DNA from: Buttiauxella sp. B2
Lineage (GTDB): Bacteria > Pseudomonadota > Gammaproteobacteria > Enterobacterales > Enterobacteriaceae
Length of the DNA stretch: 64,000 bases
Assembly (NCBI RefSeq): GCF_006376615.1
Contig: NZ_VEXQ01000007.1
Coordinates: 1 to 64,000, forward strand
Reading direction: 5' to 3'
Shown here: piece after piece, positions 12,693 to 23,173 of the stretch
How positions within the stretch are numbered: position 1 is the first letter of the stretch
Layout of the letters: the number at the start of each line of letters is the position of its first letter
Made by a program: the position numbers and the translations under genes
The notes under the pieces: generated by a model
What the model saw: the letters and a program-made list of their open reading frames with translations, nothing else
Database searches by the model: none
What the model was told of the DNA's origin: nothing

Positions 12693-13709
12693 ATGGCCAC
12701 GACAAGTCCCGCAGCATTGAATTTTAATCACATAGACGATGAGCAGTTTCGTCCGTTAAGAGGTGTCAGTAATCCACACCTGCAAACCATGCTCCCGCGG
12801 TTAATTCGCCGTCGCCTTAATTTCAAACCTCACTGGCAGCGCCTGGACATGCCGGATGGGGACTTTGTCGACCTTGCCTGGAGCGAAGACCCACGACAGG
12901 CAATGCATAAACCACGGTTAGTTGTTTTTCATGGCCTTGAAGGAAGTCTGCATAGCCCGTACGCACATGGTCTAATTGATGCTGCGCGTAAGAAAGGCTG
13001 GTTAGGTGTGGTGATGCATTTCCGTGGTTGCAGCGGTGTACCTAATCGCATGAAACGCATTTACCACTCTGGTGAAACAGAAGATGGAAGTTACTTCCTG
13101 AGCTGGCTCAGCACACGTTACGGTAAAGCACCGACGGCGGCTGTCGGGTTTTCACTCGGCGGTAATATGCTCGCCTGTTTAATGGCAAAACAGGGAGCTG
13201 ATTGTACGCTTCAGGCAGGTGTTGTGGTTTCTGCTCCACTGATGCTGGAGCATTGCAGCAAGCATATAGAAAAAGGTTTCTCTCGCGTTTACCAACACTA
13301 TCTTTTGAATTTGCTAAAGAAAAATGCGGCACGTAAGTTAAGAAGCTATCCGGGGACTCTCCCTGTTGATATGCGCCAACTTAAAGGCATGCGTCGTTTG
13401 CGTGAATTTGACGATTTGATTACCTCAAAGATTCATGGTTTTGCCGATGCTCTTGACTATTACCGTCAATGCAGTGCCATGCCATTACTGCCACAAATCA
13501 AAACACCGACGTTAATCATCCACGCTAAAGATGATCCGTTTATGGATCACCATGTGATCCCCGATAAGGCAATATTGCCTGCTAATATCGAATATCAACT
13601 GACTCGCTACGGCGGGCATGTTGGATTTGTCGGCGGTACGCTTCGTCGCCCTGAGATGTGGCTTGAACAGCGTATCCCGCAGTGGCTAGCTCAGTTTTTG
13701 GACCCGTAA
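12693..13709 (+). CDS. yheT: Alpha/beta hydrolase YheT
   Basis: This 338-residue predicted hydrolase belongs to the AB-hydrolase 4 (YheT/EMB8) group. It has the nucleophile elbow GFSLGG (about residues 151-156), an oxyanion segment VFHGLEGS (about 78-85), the acid Asp in [12 protein letters not shown] and the late His in [10 protein letters not shown], a full catalytic triad. The physiological substrate is unknown. The yheU gene follows after one base, so they form an operon. The start codon has a weak ribosome site but matches family length. Confidence 0.94.
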   Translation: MATTSPAALNFNHIDDEQFRPLRGVSNPHLQTMLPRLIRRRLNFKPHWQRLDMPDGDFVDLAWSEDPRQAMHKPRLVVFHGLEGSLHSPYAHGLIDAARKKGWLGVVMHFRGCSGVPNRMKRIYHSGETEDGSYFLSWLSTRYGKAPTAAVGFSLGGNMLACLMAKQGADCTLQAGVVVSAPLMLEHCSKHIEKGFSRVYQHYLLNLLKKNAARKLRSYPGTLPVDMRQLKGMRRLREFDDLITSKIHGFADALDYYRQCSAMPLLPQIKTPTLIIHAKDDPFMDHHVIPDKAILPANIEYQLTRYGGHVGFVGGTLRRPEMWLEQRIPQWLAQFLDP

Positions 13710-13710
13710 T

Positions 13711-13929
13711 ATGATGATTCCCTGGCAAGATCTCCCTCCCGAAACACTTGATAATCTGATTGAATCCTTTGTATTACGCGAAGGCACAGATTATGGTGAA
13801 CAAGAGCGCTCACTAGAGCAAAAGGTGGCCGATGTTAAGCGCCAGCTACTAAGTGGTGAGGCCGTGCTGGTATGGTCAGAGCTCCATGAAACGGTGAATA
13901 TCATGGCTCGCGGGCAATTTCGCGGCTAA
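13711..13929 (+). CDS. yheU: YheU family protein
   Basis: This 72-residue conserved gammaproteobacterial protein of unknown function starts [20 protein letters not shown] and contains [20 protein letters not shown] and [11 protein letters not shown], nearly invariant in the family. It begins one base after the yheT stop and is therefore translationally coupled. Of the two adjacent ATG codons the first gives the standard 72-residue length. Confidence 0.95.
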   Translation: MMIPWQDLPPETLDNLIESFVLREGTDYGEQERSLEQKVADVKRQLLSGEAVLVWSELHETVNIMARGQFRG

Positions 13930-14018
13930 ACATTCAACGCCTGGGTTGTCTCCTATACTGCATAAGGCTTACCTCTTATTAACAAGACCGTTGTGATTAC
14001 CCATGGAGTTGTTGCCTT

Positions 14019-14897
14019 ATGTCAGCCAAACATCCGGTTATTGCCGTAACAGGTTCCAGCGGCGCGGGAACGACCACCACCAGCCTTGCCTTCCGTAAAA
14101 TCTTCCAGCAACTCAATTTACGCGCAGCGGAAGTTGAAGGTGACAGTTTCCATCGTTTCACCCGCCCTGAAATGGATATGGCTATCCGTAAAGCCCGTGA
14201 TCTGGGCCGTCATATCAGTTATTTCGGCCCGGAAGCCAATGATTTCGGTTTGCTTGAGCAAACATTTATTGAATACGGAAAAACAGGGCAAGGTAAATCA
14301 CGTAAGTATCTGCATACTTATGATGAGGCCGTACCCTGGAACCAAATTCCTGGCACCTTTACGCCCTGGCAACCGTTGCCAGAACCTACCGATGTTTTGT
14401 TCTATGAAGGTTTACACGGTGGAGTCGTTACGCCGCAACATGATGTGGCGAATGCCGTCGATTTACTGGTAGGTGTTGTGCCAATTGTGAATCTGGAGTG
14501 GATACAAAAACTGGTGCGCGATACCAGCGAGCGTGGGCATTCCAGAGAAGCAGTGATGGATTCTGTAGTACGTTCGATGGACGATTACATCAATTACATC
14601 ACACCGCAATTTTCCCGCACGCACATTAACTTCCAGCGCGTCCCTACTGTTGATACTTCCAATCCGTTTGCCGCTCGCGGCATTCCGTCGCTGGATGAAA
14701 GCTTCGTGGTAATTCATTTTCGAGGGCTGGATGACATCGATTTCCCATACTTGCTCGCCATGCTGCAAGGCTCATTCATTTCCCACATCAATACATTAGT
14801 GGTGCCAGGCGGCAAGATGGGACTGGCAATGGAATTGATCATGACGCCATTGGTGAAGCGCCTGGCGGAAGGCAGAAATATTAATCAGGGCGGCTAA
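14019..14897 (+). CDS. prkB: Phosphoribulokinase-like protein PrkB
   Basis: This 292-residue P-loop kinase is related to phosphoribulokinase and uridine kinase. The Walker A motif is GSSGAGTTTTS (about residues 12-22), with the family-specific Thr-rich loop, and LFYEGLHGG near 128 follows. Enterobacteria lack RuBisCO, so the true substrate is not ribulose 5-phosphate in a Calvin cycle and remains unknown. It lies between yheU and the crp locus, converging on yhfA. A GGGCGG...CCGCCC inverted repeat spans its stop codon and may help separate the two genes. Confidence 0.94.
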   Translation: MSAKHPVIAVTGSSGAGTTTTSLAFRKIFQQLNLRAAEVEGDSFHRFTRPEMDMAIRKARDLGRHISYFGPEANDFGLLEQTFIEYGKTGQGKSRKYLHTYDEAVPWNQIPGTFTPWQPLPEPTDVLFYEGLHGGVVTPQHDVANAVDLLVGVVPIVNLEWIQKLVRDTSERGHSREAVMDSVVRSMDDYINYITPQFSRTHINFQRVPTVDTSNPFAARGIPSLDESFVVIHFRGLDDIDFPYLLAMLQGSFISHINTLVVPGGKMGLAMELIMTPLVKRLAEGRNINQGG

Positions 14898-14920
14898 TCA
14901 CCGCCCAGTTAAGAGCTTCT

Positions 14921-15325
14921 CTAGCCTTCAATCACTTCATAACTATGGGTAATGTTCACCGCTTTTTCCAACATCAGAGCAACAGAGCAATACTTCTCAG
15001 CAGACAAATCTACCGCGCGGGAAACCGCGTTATCTTTCAATTCCTTGCCTGTCACGATGAAATGCAGATTGATATGCGTAAACAAACGCGGTGCTTCTTC
15101 GCGGCGCTCTGAGGTCAGTTTCACTTCGCAATCAGTCACGTTGTAGCGGCCTTTTTGCAAAATAGAAACCACATCGATTGCACTACAACCACCAGCGGAC
15201 ATCAGTACCATTTCCATCGGACTTGGGGCTTTATCGCCTGCATTGCCGTCCATCAGAATCTGGTGCCCTGAAGCAGACTCTCCAATGAAGGTTAACCCTT
15301 CCACCCACTTCACTCGTGCCTGCAT
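14921..15325 (-). CDS. yhfA: OsmC family protein YhfA
   Basis: This 134-residue protein of the OsmC/Ohr superfamily has the paired thiol region GGCSAIDVVSIL (Cys about 50) and EKYCSVALMLE (Cys about 116). These proteins reduce organic peroxides, but YhfA's own substrate is not established. The ATG at 15325 (MQARVKWVEG) is chosen because it gives the family length; an upstream start at 15430 adds 35 residues unlike any relative and intrudes into the crp control region. It is divergent from crp. Confidence 0.94.
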   Translation of the reverse strand: MQARVKWVEGLTFIGESASGHQILMDGNAGDKAPSPMEMVLMSAGGCSAIDVVSILQKGRYNVTDCEVKLTSERREEAPRLFTHINLHFIVTGKELKDNAVSRAVDLSAEKYCSVALMLEKAVNITHSYEVIEG

Positions 15326-15631
15326 GTTGCTTCTCCCATTGAAAAAATTACCTCTCAGAGTACGCGGAAGCAGCAAAACTGGCAATGGAAGGAGACCTAC
15401 ATCAAGCTGAAACGAGACAATAGGAGACACCTGTCAAAAGCTATGCTAAAACAATCCAGATGATACATTGACGTTATGCATGTTTGCATTGGACATCACT
15501 AATTACAGGCAGCAAGAATGACTTGCATGCCACCTCCCCAAGGTGGGGAATTTTCTAATACTTGCAACGCCAGACAGGATGTTTAGCGTCCCGTCGTTGG
15601 TAGCCAGTTATAACACAGAGGATAACCGCGC
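15326..15631. promoter_or_regulatory. yhfA-crp divergent control region
   Basis: This 306-base gap holds the promoters of yhfA and crp. The stretch around 15431-15500 (CTATGCTAAAACA, then TTATGCATG and GGACATCAC) resembles the E. coli crp promoter and CRP-autoregulated segment as I remember it. The transcribed crp leader contains a 6-bp hairpin, CCACCT/AGGTGG, at 15530-15546. GAGGATAACC just before the ATG of crp is the ribosome site. Exact start sites cannot be given by eye. Confidence 0.6.
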
Positions 15632-16264
15632 ATGGTGCTTGGCAAACCGCAAACAGACCCGACTCTCGAATGGTTCTTGTCCCATTGCCATATTCATAAG
15701 TATCCATCGAAGAGCACACTGATTCACCAGGGTGAAAAAGCAGAGACGCTGTATTACATCGTCAAGGGTTCTGTGGCTGTTCTGATTAAAGATGAAGAGG
15801 GCAAGGAAATGATCCTCTCCTATCTGAATCAGGGCGATTTTATTGGTGAGTTAGGGCTGTTCGAAGAAGGTCAGGAACGCAGTGCCTGGGTTCGTGCTAA
15901 AAGTGCTTGTGAAGTGGCTGAAATTTCCTATAAAAAATTCCGCCAGCTGATTCAAGTCAACCCAGACATTCTGATGCGCCTGTCAGCACAGATGGCAAAC
16001 CGTCTGCAAGTCACGTCTGAAAAAGTCGGCAACCTGGCATTCCTTGATGTTACCGGTCGTATCGCACAGACGCTGCTGAACCTGGCAAAACAACCTGATG
16101 CAATGACCCACCCAGACGGTATGCAGATTAAAATTACCCGCCAAGAAATCGGTCAGATCGTCGGTTGCTCTCGTGAAACCGTTGGTCGTATCTTGAAAAT
16201 GCTGGAAGATCAAAACCTGATCTCCGCTCACGGTAAAACGATCGTCGTTTACGGCACTCGTTAA
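15632..16264 (+). CDS. crp: cAMP receptor protein (catabolite activator)
   Basis: This 210-residue global regulator binds cAMP and activates or represses hundreds of carbon-source promoters as a dimer. The cyclic-nucleotide fold (1-135) keeps [20 protein letters not shown] with the cAMP-phosphate Arg-Ser pair (83-84) and Thr128-Ser129. The helix-turn-helix is [19 protein letters not shown] (170-188). Against E. coli CRP from memory only two residues differ: Ser91 for Thr and Asn123 for Arg, the latter next to the cAMP-contacting Arg124. Function should be unchanged. Confidence 0.99.
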   Translation: MVLGKPQTDPTLEWFLSHCHIHKYPSKSTLIHQGEKAETLYYIVKGSVAVLIKDEEGKEMILSYLNQGDFIGELGLFEEGQERSAWVRAKSACEVAEISYKKFRQLIQVNPDILMRLSAQMANRLQVTSEKVGNLAFLDVTGRIAQTLLNLAKQPDAMTHPDGMQIKITRQEIGQIVGCSRETVGRILKMLEDQNLISAHGKTIVVYGTR

Positions 16265-16280
16265 TCTCCGTCTCAAAAAT

Positions 16281-16310
16281 GGCGTATCGCTTCGGTAATA
16301 CGCCTTTTTT
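16281..16310 (+). terminator. crp terminator
   Basis: GGCGTAT and ATACGCC form the stem with an extended loop, followed by TTTTTT. It starts 16 bases after the crp stop, ahead of yhfK. Confidence 0.9.
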
Positions 16311-16354
16311 ATCTCTAAAATTCATACACCTGCAACTTGAAGTATGATGAGCAT

Positions 16355-18442
16355 ATGTGGCGCAGACTGATCTATCACCCAGAAGTTAACTATGCACTGC
16401 GGCAAACGCTTGTGCTGTGCCTTCCTGTGGCGGTAGGTTTACTGGTTGGTAATCTACAAGCTGGCCTGCTGTTCTCGTTAGTTCCTGCCTGCTGCAACAT
16501 TGCGGGTCTGGACACGCCCCATAAACGCTTTTTCAAACGTCTGATTATCGGTGGTAGCCTTTTCGCCGTCAGCAGTTTGATCATGCAACTTTTGTTGCTC
16601 TACACCACCGTACCGCTGCCCGTCATTCTTATTGTTATGGCGTTACTGCTAGGGGTCACCGCTGAAATCAGCTCCCTTCACGCTCGCCTGCTTCCTGCCT
16701 CACTGATTGCTGCCATTTTCACACTCAGCATGGCCGGAAATATGCCAATCTGGAAACCAATGTTGCTGTATGTCTGCGGCACGATTTGGTACGGCGCTTT
16801 TAACTGGTTTTGGTTCTGGATGTGGCGCGAGCAGCCGCTGCGCGAATCATTAAGTCTGCTCTATGGCCAGTTAGCAGATTATTGCGAAGCCAAATACGGT
16901 TTGTTGACTCAGCATACCGATCCTGAAAAAGCACTTCCCCCATTGCTTGCACGTCAGCAAAAAGCGGTCGATCTGATTACCATCTGCTATCAACAATTAC
17001 ACATGCTGGCGGCAAATCAGCAAAACGGCTACAAGCGCTTGTTACGCTCATTCCAGGTTGCATTAGATCTTCAGGAACACATTTCTGTCAGTTTGCACCA
17101 GCCTGCTGAAGTTCAAAAACTGGTTGAGCAAAGCCATGCTGAAGCCGTGATTCGCTGGAATGCCCAGACAATCGCAGCGCGGTTACGCGTGCTGGCAGAC
17201 GACATTCTTTACCATCGAATGCCACAGCGTTTCACGATGGAAAAACAAATCGAAGCTCTCGAGAAAATTGCCCGTCAGAATCCAGATAACCCAGTAGGCC
17301 AGTTTTGCCATTACCACTTCAGCCGTATTGGCCGCGTCTTGCGTACTCAACGTCCTTTATATGTCCGTGATTTAATGGAAGACAGGCAACGCCGCTTGCC
17401 TCTTTGGGCCGCACTCAAAAGTTATTTGTCATTGCAATCCGCCGCCCTAAGAAATGCCGCCAGATTAGGCGTGATGCTCACCATTGCCAGCCTGTTTGGC
17501 GCGTTTTTACATCTCCCTAAGCCCTACTGGATATTAATGACAATAATGTTCGTAACGCAAAACGGTTATGGCGCTACGCGGGTACGTATCCTGCACCGAT
17601 CTGCAGGCACCATCGCGGGCTTGGCCATCGCGGGCGTGGCGTTGCACTTCCACTTCCCACAAAGCATTGCGTTGGCTGCGATGCTCGTCATCACGCTGGT
17701 CAGTTATCTGTTCATACGCAAAAGCTACGGTTGGGCGACAATTGGCTTTACGGTGACGGCGGTATATACCCTGCAACTGATCACACTGAGTGCCGAGCAG
17801 TATATCGTTCCCCGCTTAATCGATACTTTGCTGGGCTGCCTGATTGCTTTTGGTGGCATGGTGTGGCTGTGGCCACAGTGGCAAAGTGGTTTGTTAAGAC
17901 AGAACGCCCACGACGCGTTGGAAAGAGATCAGGATGCTATCCGCATAATTCTGAGCAGCGACCCTGAGCCCACACCACTCGCTTATGCACGCATGAAGGT
18001 CAATCAGGCACATAACGCCCTGTTTAACTCGCTAAACCAGGCGATGCAGGAGCCGGGTTTTAACTCGCACTATCTGGCAGATATGAAACTGTGGGTAACG
18101 CACAGTCAATTCATCGTTGAGCACATAAATGCCATGACAACGCTCGCCCGCGAGCACAACATGCTCACCCCGGATTTAGCCCAGCGTTATTTACAGTCAT
18201 GCGAAATTGCGCTGCAACGATGCCAACAGCGGCTTCAGTACGATGGGCCAGGGGAAACCAATGATGCGAATATTCTGGACCCACTGGAAGGGCTTCCGAG
18301 CGGGCCGTTAAGTACGATGGAGCAGCATTTACAACGGACTCTGGGCCACCTCAGCACCATGCATACCATTTCTTCGGTTGCCTGGCGTCAGCGGCCACAT
18401 CACGGTATCTGGTTGAACCGCCGATTAGGACGGTCCAATTAG
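16355..18442 (+). CDS. yhfK: YccS/YhfK family inner-membrane protein
   Basis: This 695-residue protein belongs to the FUSC-like YccS/YhfK family. It has an N-terminal block of about five membrane helices (residues 15-160), a soluble region (170-370) and a second helical block (about 375-510), then a cytoplasmic C-terminal domain. The function is unknown; related proteins are associated with efflux of aromatic acids. The ATG at 16355 (MWRRLIYHPE) gives the family N-terminus; a frame from 16337 adds six residues. It follows crp after its terminator and converges on argD with one base between stops. Confidence 0.94.
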   Translation: MWRRLIYHPEVNYALRQTLVLCLPVAVGLLVGNLQAGLLFSLVPACCNIAGLDTPHKRFFKRLIIGGSLFAVSSLIMQLLLLYTTVPLPVILIVMALLLGVTAEISSLHARLLPASLIAAIFTLSMAGNMPIWKPMLLYVCGTIWYGAFNWFWFWMWREQPLRESLSLLYGQLADYCEAKYGLLTQHTDPEKALPPLLARQQKAVDLITICYQQLHMLAANQQNGYKRLLRSFQVALDLQEHISVSLHQPAEVQKLVEQSHAEAVIRWNAQTIAARLRVLADDILYHRMPQRFTMEKQIEALEKIARQNPDNPVGQFCHYHFSRIGRVLRTQRPLYVRDLMEDRQRRLPLWAALKSYLSLQSAALRNAARLGVMLTIASLFGAFLHLPKPYWILMTIMFVTQNGYGATRVRILHRSAGTIAGLAIAGVALHFHFPQSIALAAMLVITLVSYLFIRKSYGWATIGFTVTAVYTLQLITLSAEQYIVPRLIDTLLGCLIAFGGMVWLWPQWQSGLLRQNAHDALERDQDAIRIILSSDPEPTPLAYARMKVNQAHNALFNSLNQAMQEPGFNSHYLADMKLWVTHSQFIVEHINAMTTLAREHNMLTPDLAQRYLQSCEIALQRCQQRLQYDGPGETNDANILDPLEGLPSGPLSTMEQHLQRTLGHLSTMHTISSVAWRQRPHHGIWLNRRLGRSN

Positions 18443-18443
18443 A

Positions 18444-19682
<1,239 letters not shown>

Positions 19683-19709
19683 TTACGCATAAAGCTTCAT
19701 GAAAGACAC

Positions 19710-19736
19710 TTGAAAATATAATCATGAAATATGCAT
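19710..19736 (-). promoter_or_regulatory. Possible ArgR boxes upstream of argD
   Basis: On the minus strand two overlapping A+T-rich segments resemble the ARG box (ATGAAT-4-ATTCAT): ATGATTATATTTTCAA, with 8-9 of 12 conserved positions, and the weaker ATGCATATTTCATGAT. They lie about 50 bases upstream of the argD start. Real ARG boxes usually sit side by side rather than overlapping, so this is tentative. Confidence 0.35.
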
Positions 19737-19763
19737 AAAAAATCACTACCTGGCAATAAGAAA

Positions 19764-20327
19764 TCAACGCTTGAGGAAATTGTCGAGTAACTGATGCCCT
19801 TGCTCGCTAAGAATACTTTCCGGGTGGAACTGCACACCTTCAAGATCCAGCTCACGATGCCGGATGCCCATAATCTCTTGCTTATCTGTCCAGGCCGTCA
19901 CTTCAAAACATGTGGGTAACGTTGCCGGGTCGATAACCAAGGAATGGTATCGCGTCACCGTCAGAGGATTGTTCAGGCCGTTAAATACACCGGTATTGTT
20001 GTGCGAAATGGCAGAGGTCTTACCGTGCATAACATTTTCAGCACGAACAATGATCGCACCAAATGCCTGCGCAATAGCCTGGTGGCCGAGGCAAACACCC
20101 AGAATGGGTAATTGCCCGGCGAATTGCGTGATAGCAGAGAGGGAAATACCCGCGTCACTGGGAGTGCAAGGGCCTGGGGAGATAACTAATTTCTCTGGCG
20201 CCAGCATGCTGATATCAGTAAGGGTCAGTTCATCGTTACGTTTCACCACCACCTCCGCGCCCAATTCGCAAAAGTACTGATAAAGGTTCCAGGTGAACGA
20301 GTCGTAATTGTCGATAAGCAGTAGCAT
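19764..20327 (-). CDS. pabA: Aminodeoxychorismate synthase glutamine amidotransferase subunit
   Basis: This 187-residue class I glutaminase supplies ammonia to PabB to make 4-amino-4-deoxychorismate for folate. The catalytic triad is visible: Cys79 in [12 protein letters not shown] and the late His/Glu in VQFHPESIL. It also has [12 protein letters not shown]. It follows the fic fusion gene by 32 bases on the same strand, as in E. coli, where fic and pabA are co-transcribed. Confidence 0.97.
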   Translation of the reverse strand: MLLLIDNYDSFTWNLYQYFCELGAEVVVKRNDELTLTDISMLAPEKLVISPGPCTPSDAGISLSAITQFAGQLPILGVCLGHQAIAQAFGAIIVRAENVMHGKTSAISHNNTGVFNGLNNPLTVTRYHSLVIDPATLPTCFEVTAWTDKQEIMGIRHRELDLEGVQFHPESILSEQGHQLLDNFLKR

Positions 20328-20359
20328 CGCGGCTCCGGGGTAAAAAGAACCGCGCTATT

Positions 20360-20962
20360 CTATTCGTTTTCGCGCGCTTCACTCACGACTTTAGTGAAAA
20401 TCTCGCATAGCGGGGTTAAATCCCCCAGCGCACCAGCCTGATTCGCCGCTTGCCATTCGTCAGGATCAACATCGCGCCAGTCCAGAACGTATCCGGCATG
20501 AATAGCCAGTTGCTCGAAGAACACACGCTGTGCTCGTCCGCTGCCAACAAAGAACGGATGAAGTACATTAATTTCACAATAGTAATGTGCCAGGCGATTA
20601 ATGAACTCGGTTTTGGCAAGCCCGACCAGATAATGCTCGTCTTCCATTTCCTGCATCAGATCGTTGCCTTCATTTTCGATGTACTCGAAATGACAGAAAC
20701 GTGTCTCCCCTTTGGAGATATCCACATCACGTAGCTCACCAGCCCAGTCGAAAACATCCTGAAAAAGCTGCTGATGGATGGCACAAAGCCAAGGTAATCC
20801 GCGATGCAGCGGGCCAAGTTCAATTGCCTCTACGCGCTGTGCGATAGTCTCATCTTGCGCATGAGGCTCAAGAATATCCAGCCGGCTACTGGCCTGAAAT
20901 GAACGGCTACGCTGTTGCTGCCAAAGGCGGGACTTTTGTTTGTCGGTTAGTTTCTTTGCCAT
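20360..20962 (-). CDS. fic: YhfG-Fic fusion (antitoxin N-terminus joined to Fic-like toxin)
   Basis: This single 200-residue frame joins two genes that are separate in E. coli. Residues 1-30 match YhfG (EcFicA, the class I Fic antitoxin). Residues from about 47 on are Fic: IELGPLHRGLPWL, DWAGELRDVDI, and the Fic motif HPFFVGSGRAQR at 135-146. YhfG's inhibitory motif SxxxE[G/N] reads S25-S-R-L-D29-I30, so Glu is Asp and the Gly/Asn is Ile. The Fic loop lacks the metal-binding Asp/Glu (Val139) and has Ser for Asn, as in E. coli Fic, so AMP transfer is doubtful. AGGGAGG precedes the ATG. No separate yhfG exists nearby. It is followed by pabA. Confidence 0.9.
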   Translation of the reverse strand: MAKKLTDKQKSRLWQQQRSRSFQASSRLDILEPHAQDETIAQRVEAIELGPLHRGLPWLCAIHQQLFQDVFDWAGELRDVDISKGETRFCHFEYIENEGNDLMQEMEDEHYLVGLAKTEFINRLAHYYCEINVLHPFFVGSGRAQRVFFEQLAIHAGYVLDWRDVDPDEWQAANQAGALGDLTPLCEIFTKVVSEARENE

Positions 20963-21067
20963 GATGCCTCCCTAACATGACCCATTCTTGCCACAAGTAT
21001 AAGCAGCAATCGGCGGACGTGCTGGAAGGTGAAAATGCGCGAGAACAAGATGCCCGCGCAGGAATTT

Positions 21068-21754
<687 letters not shown>

Positions 21755-21920
21755 TCAGTGAATTAATGGATGTCGTCACATTTCATGACACACATCACTC
21801 TAAACAGTACTCATTGCAGTAAATGATTCATAAAATATATAAATACGTCACACTTTTGACTAAAATCCATTCTTCTCAAGTGCTGTCAAAGCATTTTACA
21901 TTTCTATTTACAGGCTCGTC

Positions 21921-23099
21921 ATGACTAACAGCAACCGCAGTAAGCTCACATGGATCAGCTTCTTCTCCTACGCCCTCACTGGTGCGTTGGTAATTGTCAC
22001 CGGAATGGTGATGGGCAATATTGCCGAATACTTCCACGTTCCCGTTTCCAGTATGAGTAATACCTTTACCTTCCTGAATGCGGGGATTTTGATTTCTATT
22101 TTCCTGAATGCCTGGTTAATGGAAATCGTGCCACTAAAAACCCAACTGCGCTTTGGTTTCATACTGATGGTGCTGGCAGTGGCCGGGCTGGTCTTTGGGG
22201 ATAGCCTGACTATCTTCTCGGTCGCGATGTTTGTGCTCGGGCTGGTCAGTGGTATCACGATGTCGATTGGTACATTCCTGATTACCCATATGTATGAAGG
22301 CCGTCAGCGTGGTTCACGTCTGCTGTTTACCGACTCCTTCTTCAGCATGGCGGGAATGATTTTCCCAATGGTGGCCGCGATTCTGTTGGCCCGCAGCATC
22401 AACTGGTATTGGGTTTACGTTTGCATCGGCCTGATTTATGTCGCCATCTTCATTCTGACCATCGGCTGTGATTTCCCGGCATTGGGCAAACACGCACCGC
22501 AAACTGAAAAAGTTGCCGAAAAAGAAAAATGGGGCATTGGCGTGCTGTTCCTGTCCATTGCTGCGCTGTGCTACATCCTTGGGCAACTGGGCTTTATTTC
22601 CTGGGTGCCGGAATATGCCAAAAGCCTGGGTATGAACCTGAATGATGCCGGTCAGTTAGTCAGTGATTTCTGGATGTCTTATATGTTCGGGATGTGGGCA
22701 TTTAGTTTCATTTTGCGTTTCTTCGATCTGCAACGCATTCTTACCGTGCTTGCGGGCGCTGCTACCGTTCTGATGTACCTGTTCAACAAAAGTGAACCTG
22801 CGCATCTGGCATGGTTTATTTTGGCTCTCGGCTTTTTCTCCAGCGCAATTTACACCTCTGTTATCACACTGGGTTCTTTGCAGACTAAAGTTGCCTCGCC
22901 AAAACTGGTTAACTTCGTACTCACCTGCGGCACCATCGGCACCATGCTGACTTTCGTGGTTACCGGCCCGATTGTTGCCCACAGTGGCCCACTCATGGCA
23001 CTGCAAACTGCAAACGCCCTGTATGCGGTGGTCTTTATCATGTGCCTTATTCTGGGCCTGGTAACGAAACACCGCCAGCATAACGCGGCTGCGCACTAA
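21921..23099 (+). CDS. tsgA: TsgA family major facilitator transporter
   Basis: This 392-residue inner-membrane protein has about twelve hydrophobic helices arranged as two halves around a charged central loop (about residues 190-205). It belongs to the major facilitator superfamily. The gene name comes from tellurite- and selenite-resistance work in enterobacteria; the natural substrate is not known. Length is within one residue of E. coli. It converges on codA, with a REP unit and a shared hairpin between them. Confidence 0.95.
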   Translation: MTNSNRSKLTWISFFSYALTGALVIVTGMVMGNIAEYFHVPVSSMSNTFTFLNAGILISIFLNAWLMEIVPLKTQLRFGFILMVLAVAGLVFGDSLTIFSVAMFVLGLVSGITMSIGTFLITHMYEGRQRGSRLLFTDSFFSMAGMIFPMVAAILLARSINWYWVYVCIGLIYVAIFILTIGCDFPALGKHAPQTEKVAEKEKWGIGVLFLSIAALCYILGQLGFISWVPEYAKSLGMNLNDAGQLVSDFWMSYMFGMWAFSFILRFFDLQRILTVLAGAATVLMYLFNKSEPAHLAWFILALGFFSSAIYTSVITLGSLQTKVASPKLVNFVLTCGTIGTMLTFVVTGPIVAHSGPLMALQTANALYAVVFIMCLILGLVTKHRQHNAAAH

Positions 23100-23106
23100 C
23101 CGCCGA

Positions 23107-23136
23107 CGTCGGATGTCGCTTCGCTAATCCGACCTA
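23107..23136. repeat. REP-like palindromic unit after tsgA
   Basis: GTCGGAT and ATCCGAC pair around a G/C-rich centre, followed by CTAC, the usual layout of enterobacterial repetitive extragenic palindromes. It sits between convergent tsgA and codA, the typical site for REP. Confidence 0.75.
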
Positions 23137-23148
23137 CAAAACGCTCAT

Positions 23149-23173
23149 GGCGGGTAACTCCTCGTTACCCGCC
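23149..23173. terminator. Shared hairpin between tsgA and codA
   Basis: GGCGGGTAAC and GTTACCCGCC form a perfect 10-bp stem with a 5-base loop. The codA stop codon TAA (23165-23167) lies inside the right arm, so the hairpin overlaps the end of the codA frame. There is no long T-run on either side, so termination may be partial. Confidence 0.65.

Noticed and set aside
20360-20962. Calling the Fic protein an active AMP-transferase toxin
   Set aside because: The loop HPFFVGSGRAQR lacks the metal-binding Asp/Glu and the Asn of the active consensus, so activity cannot be assumed.
22656-23096. Minus-strand open frame within tsgA
   Set aside because: It is antisense to the membrane helices of tsgA, rich in Gln/His/Asn from complementary codons, and without a start signal.
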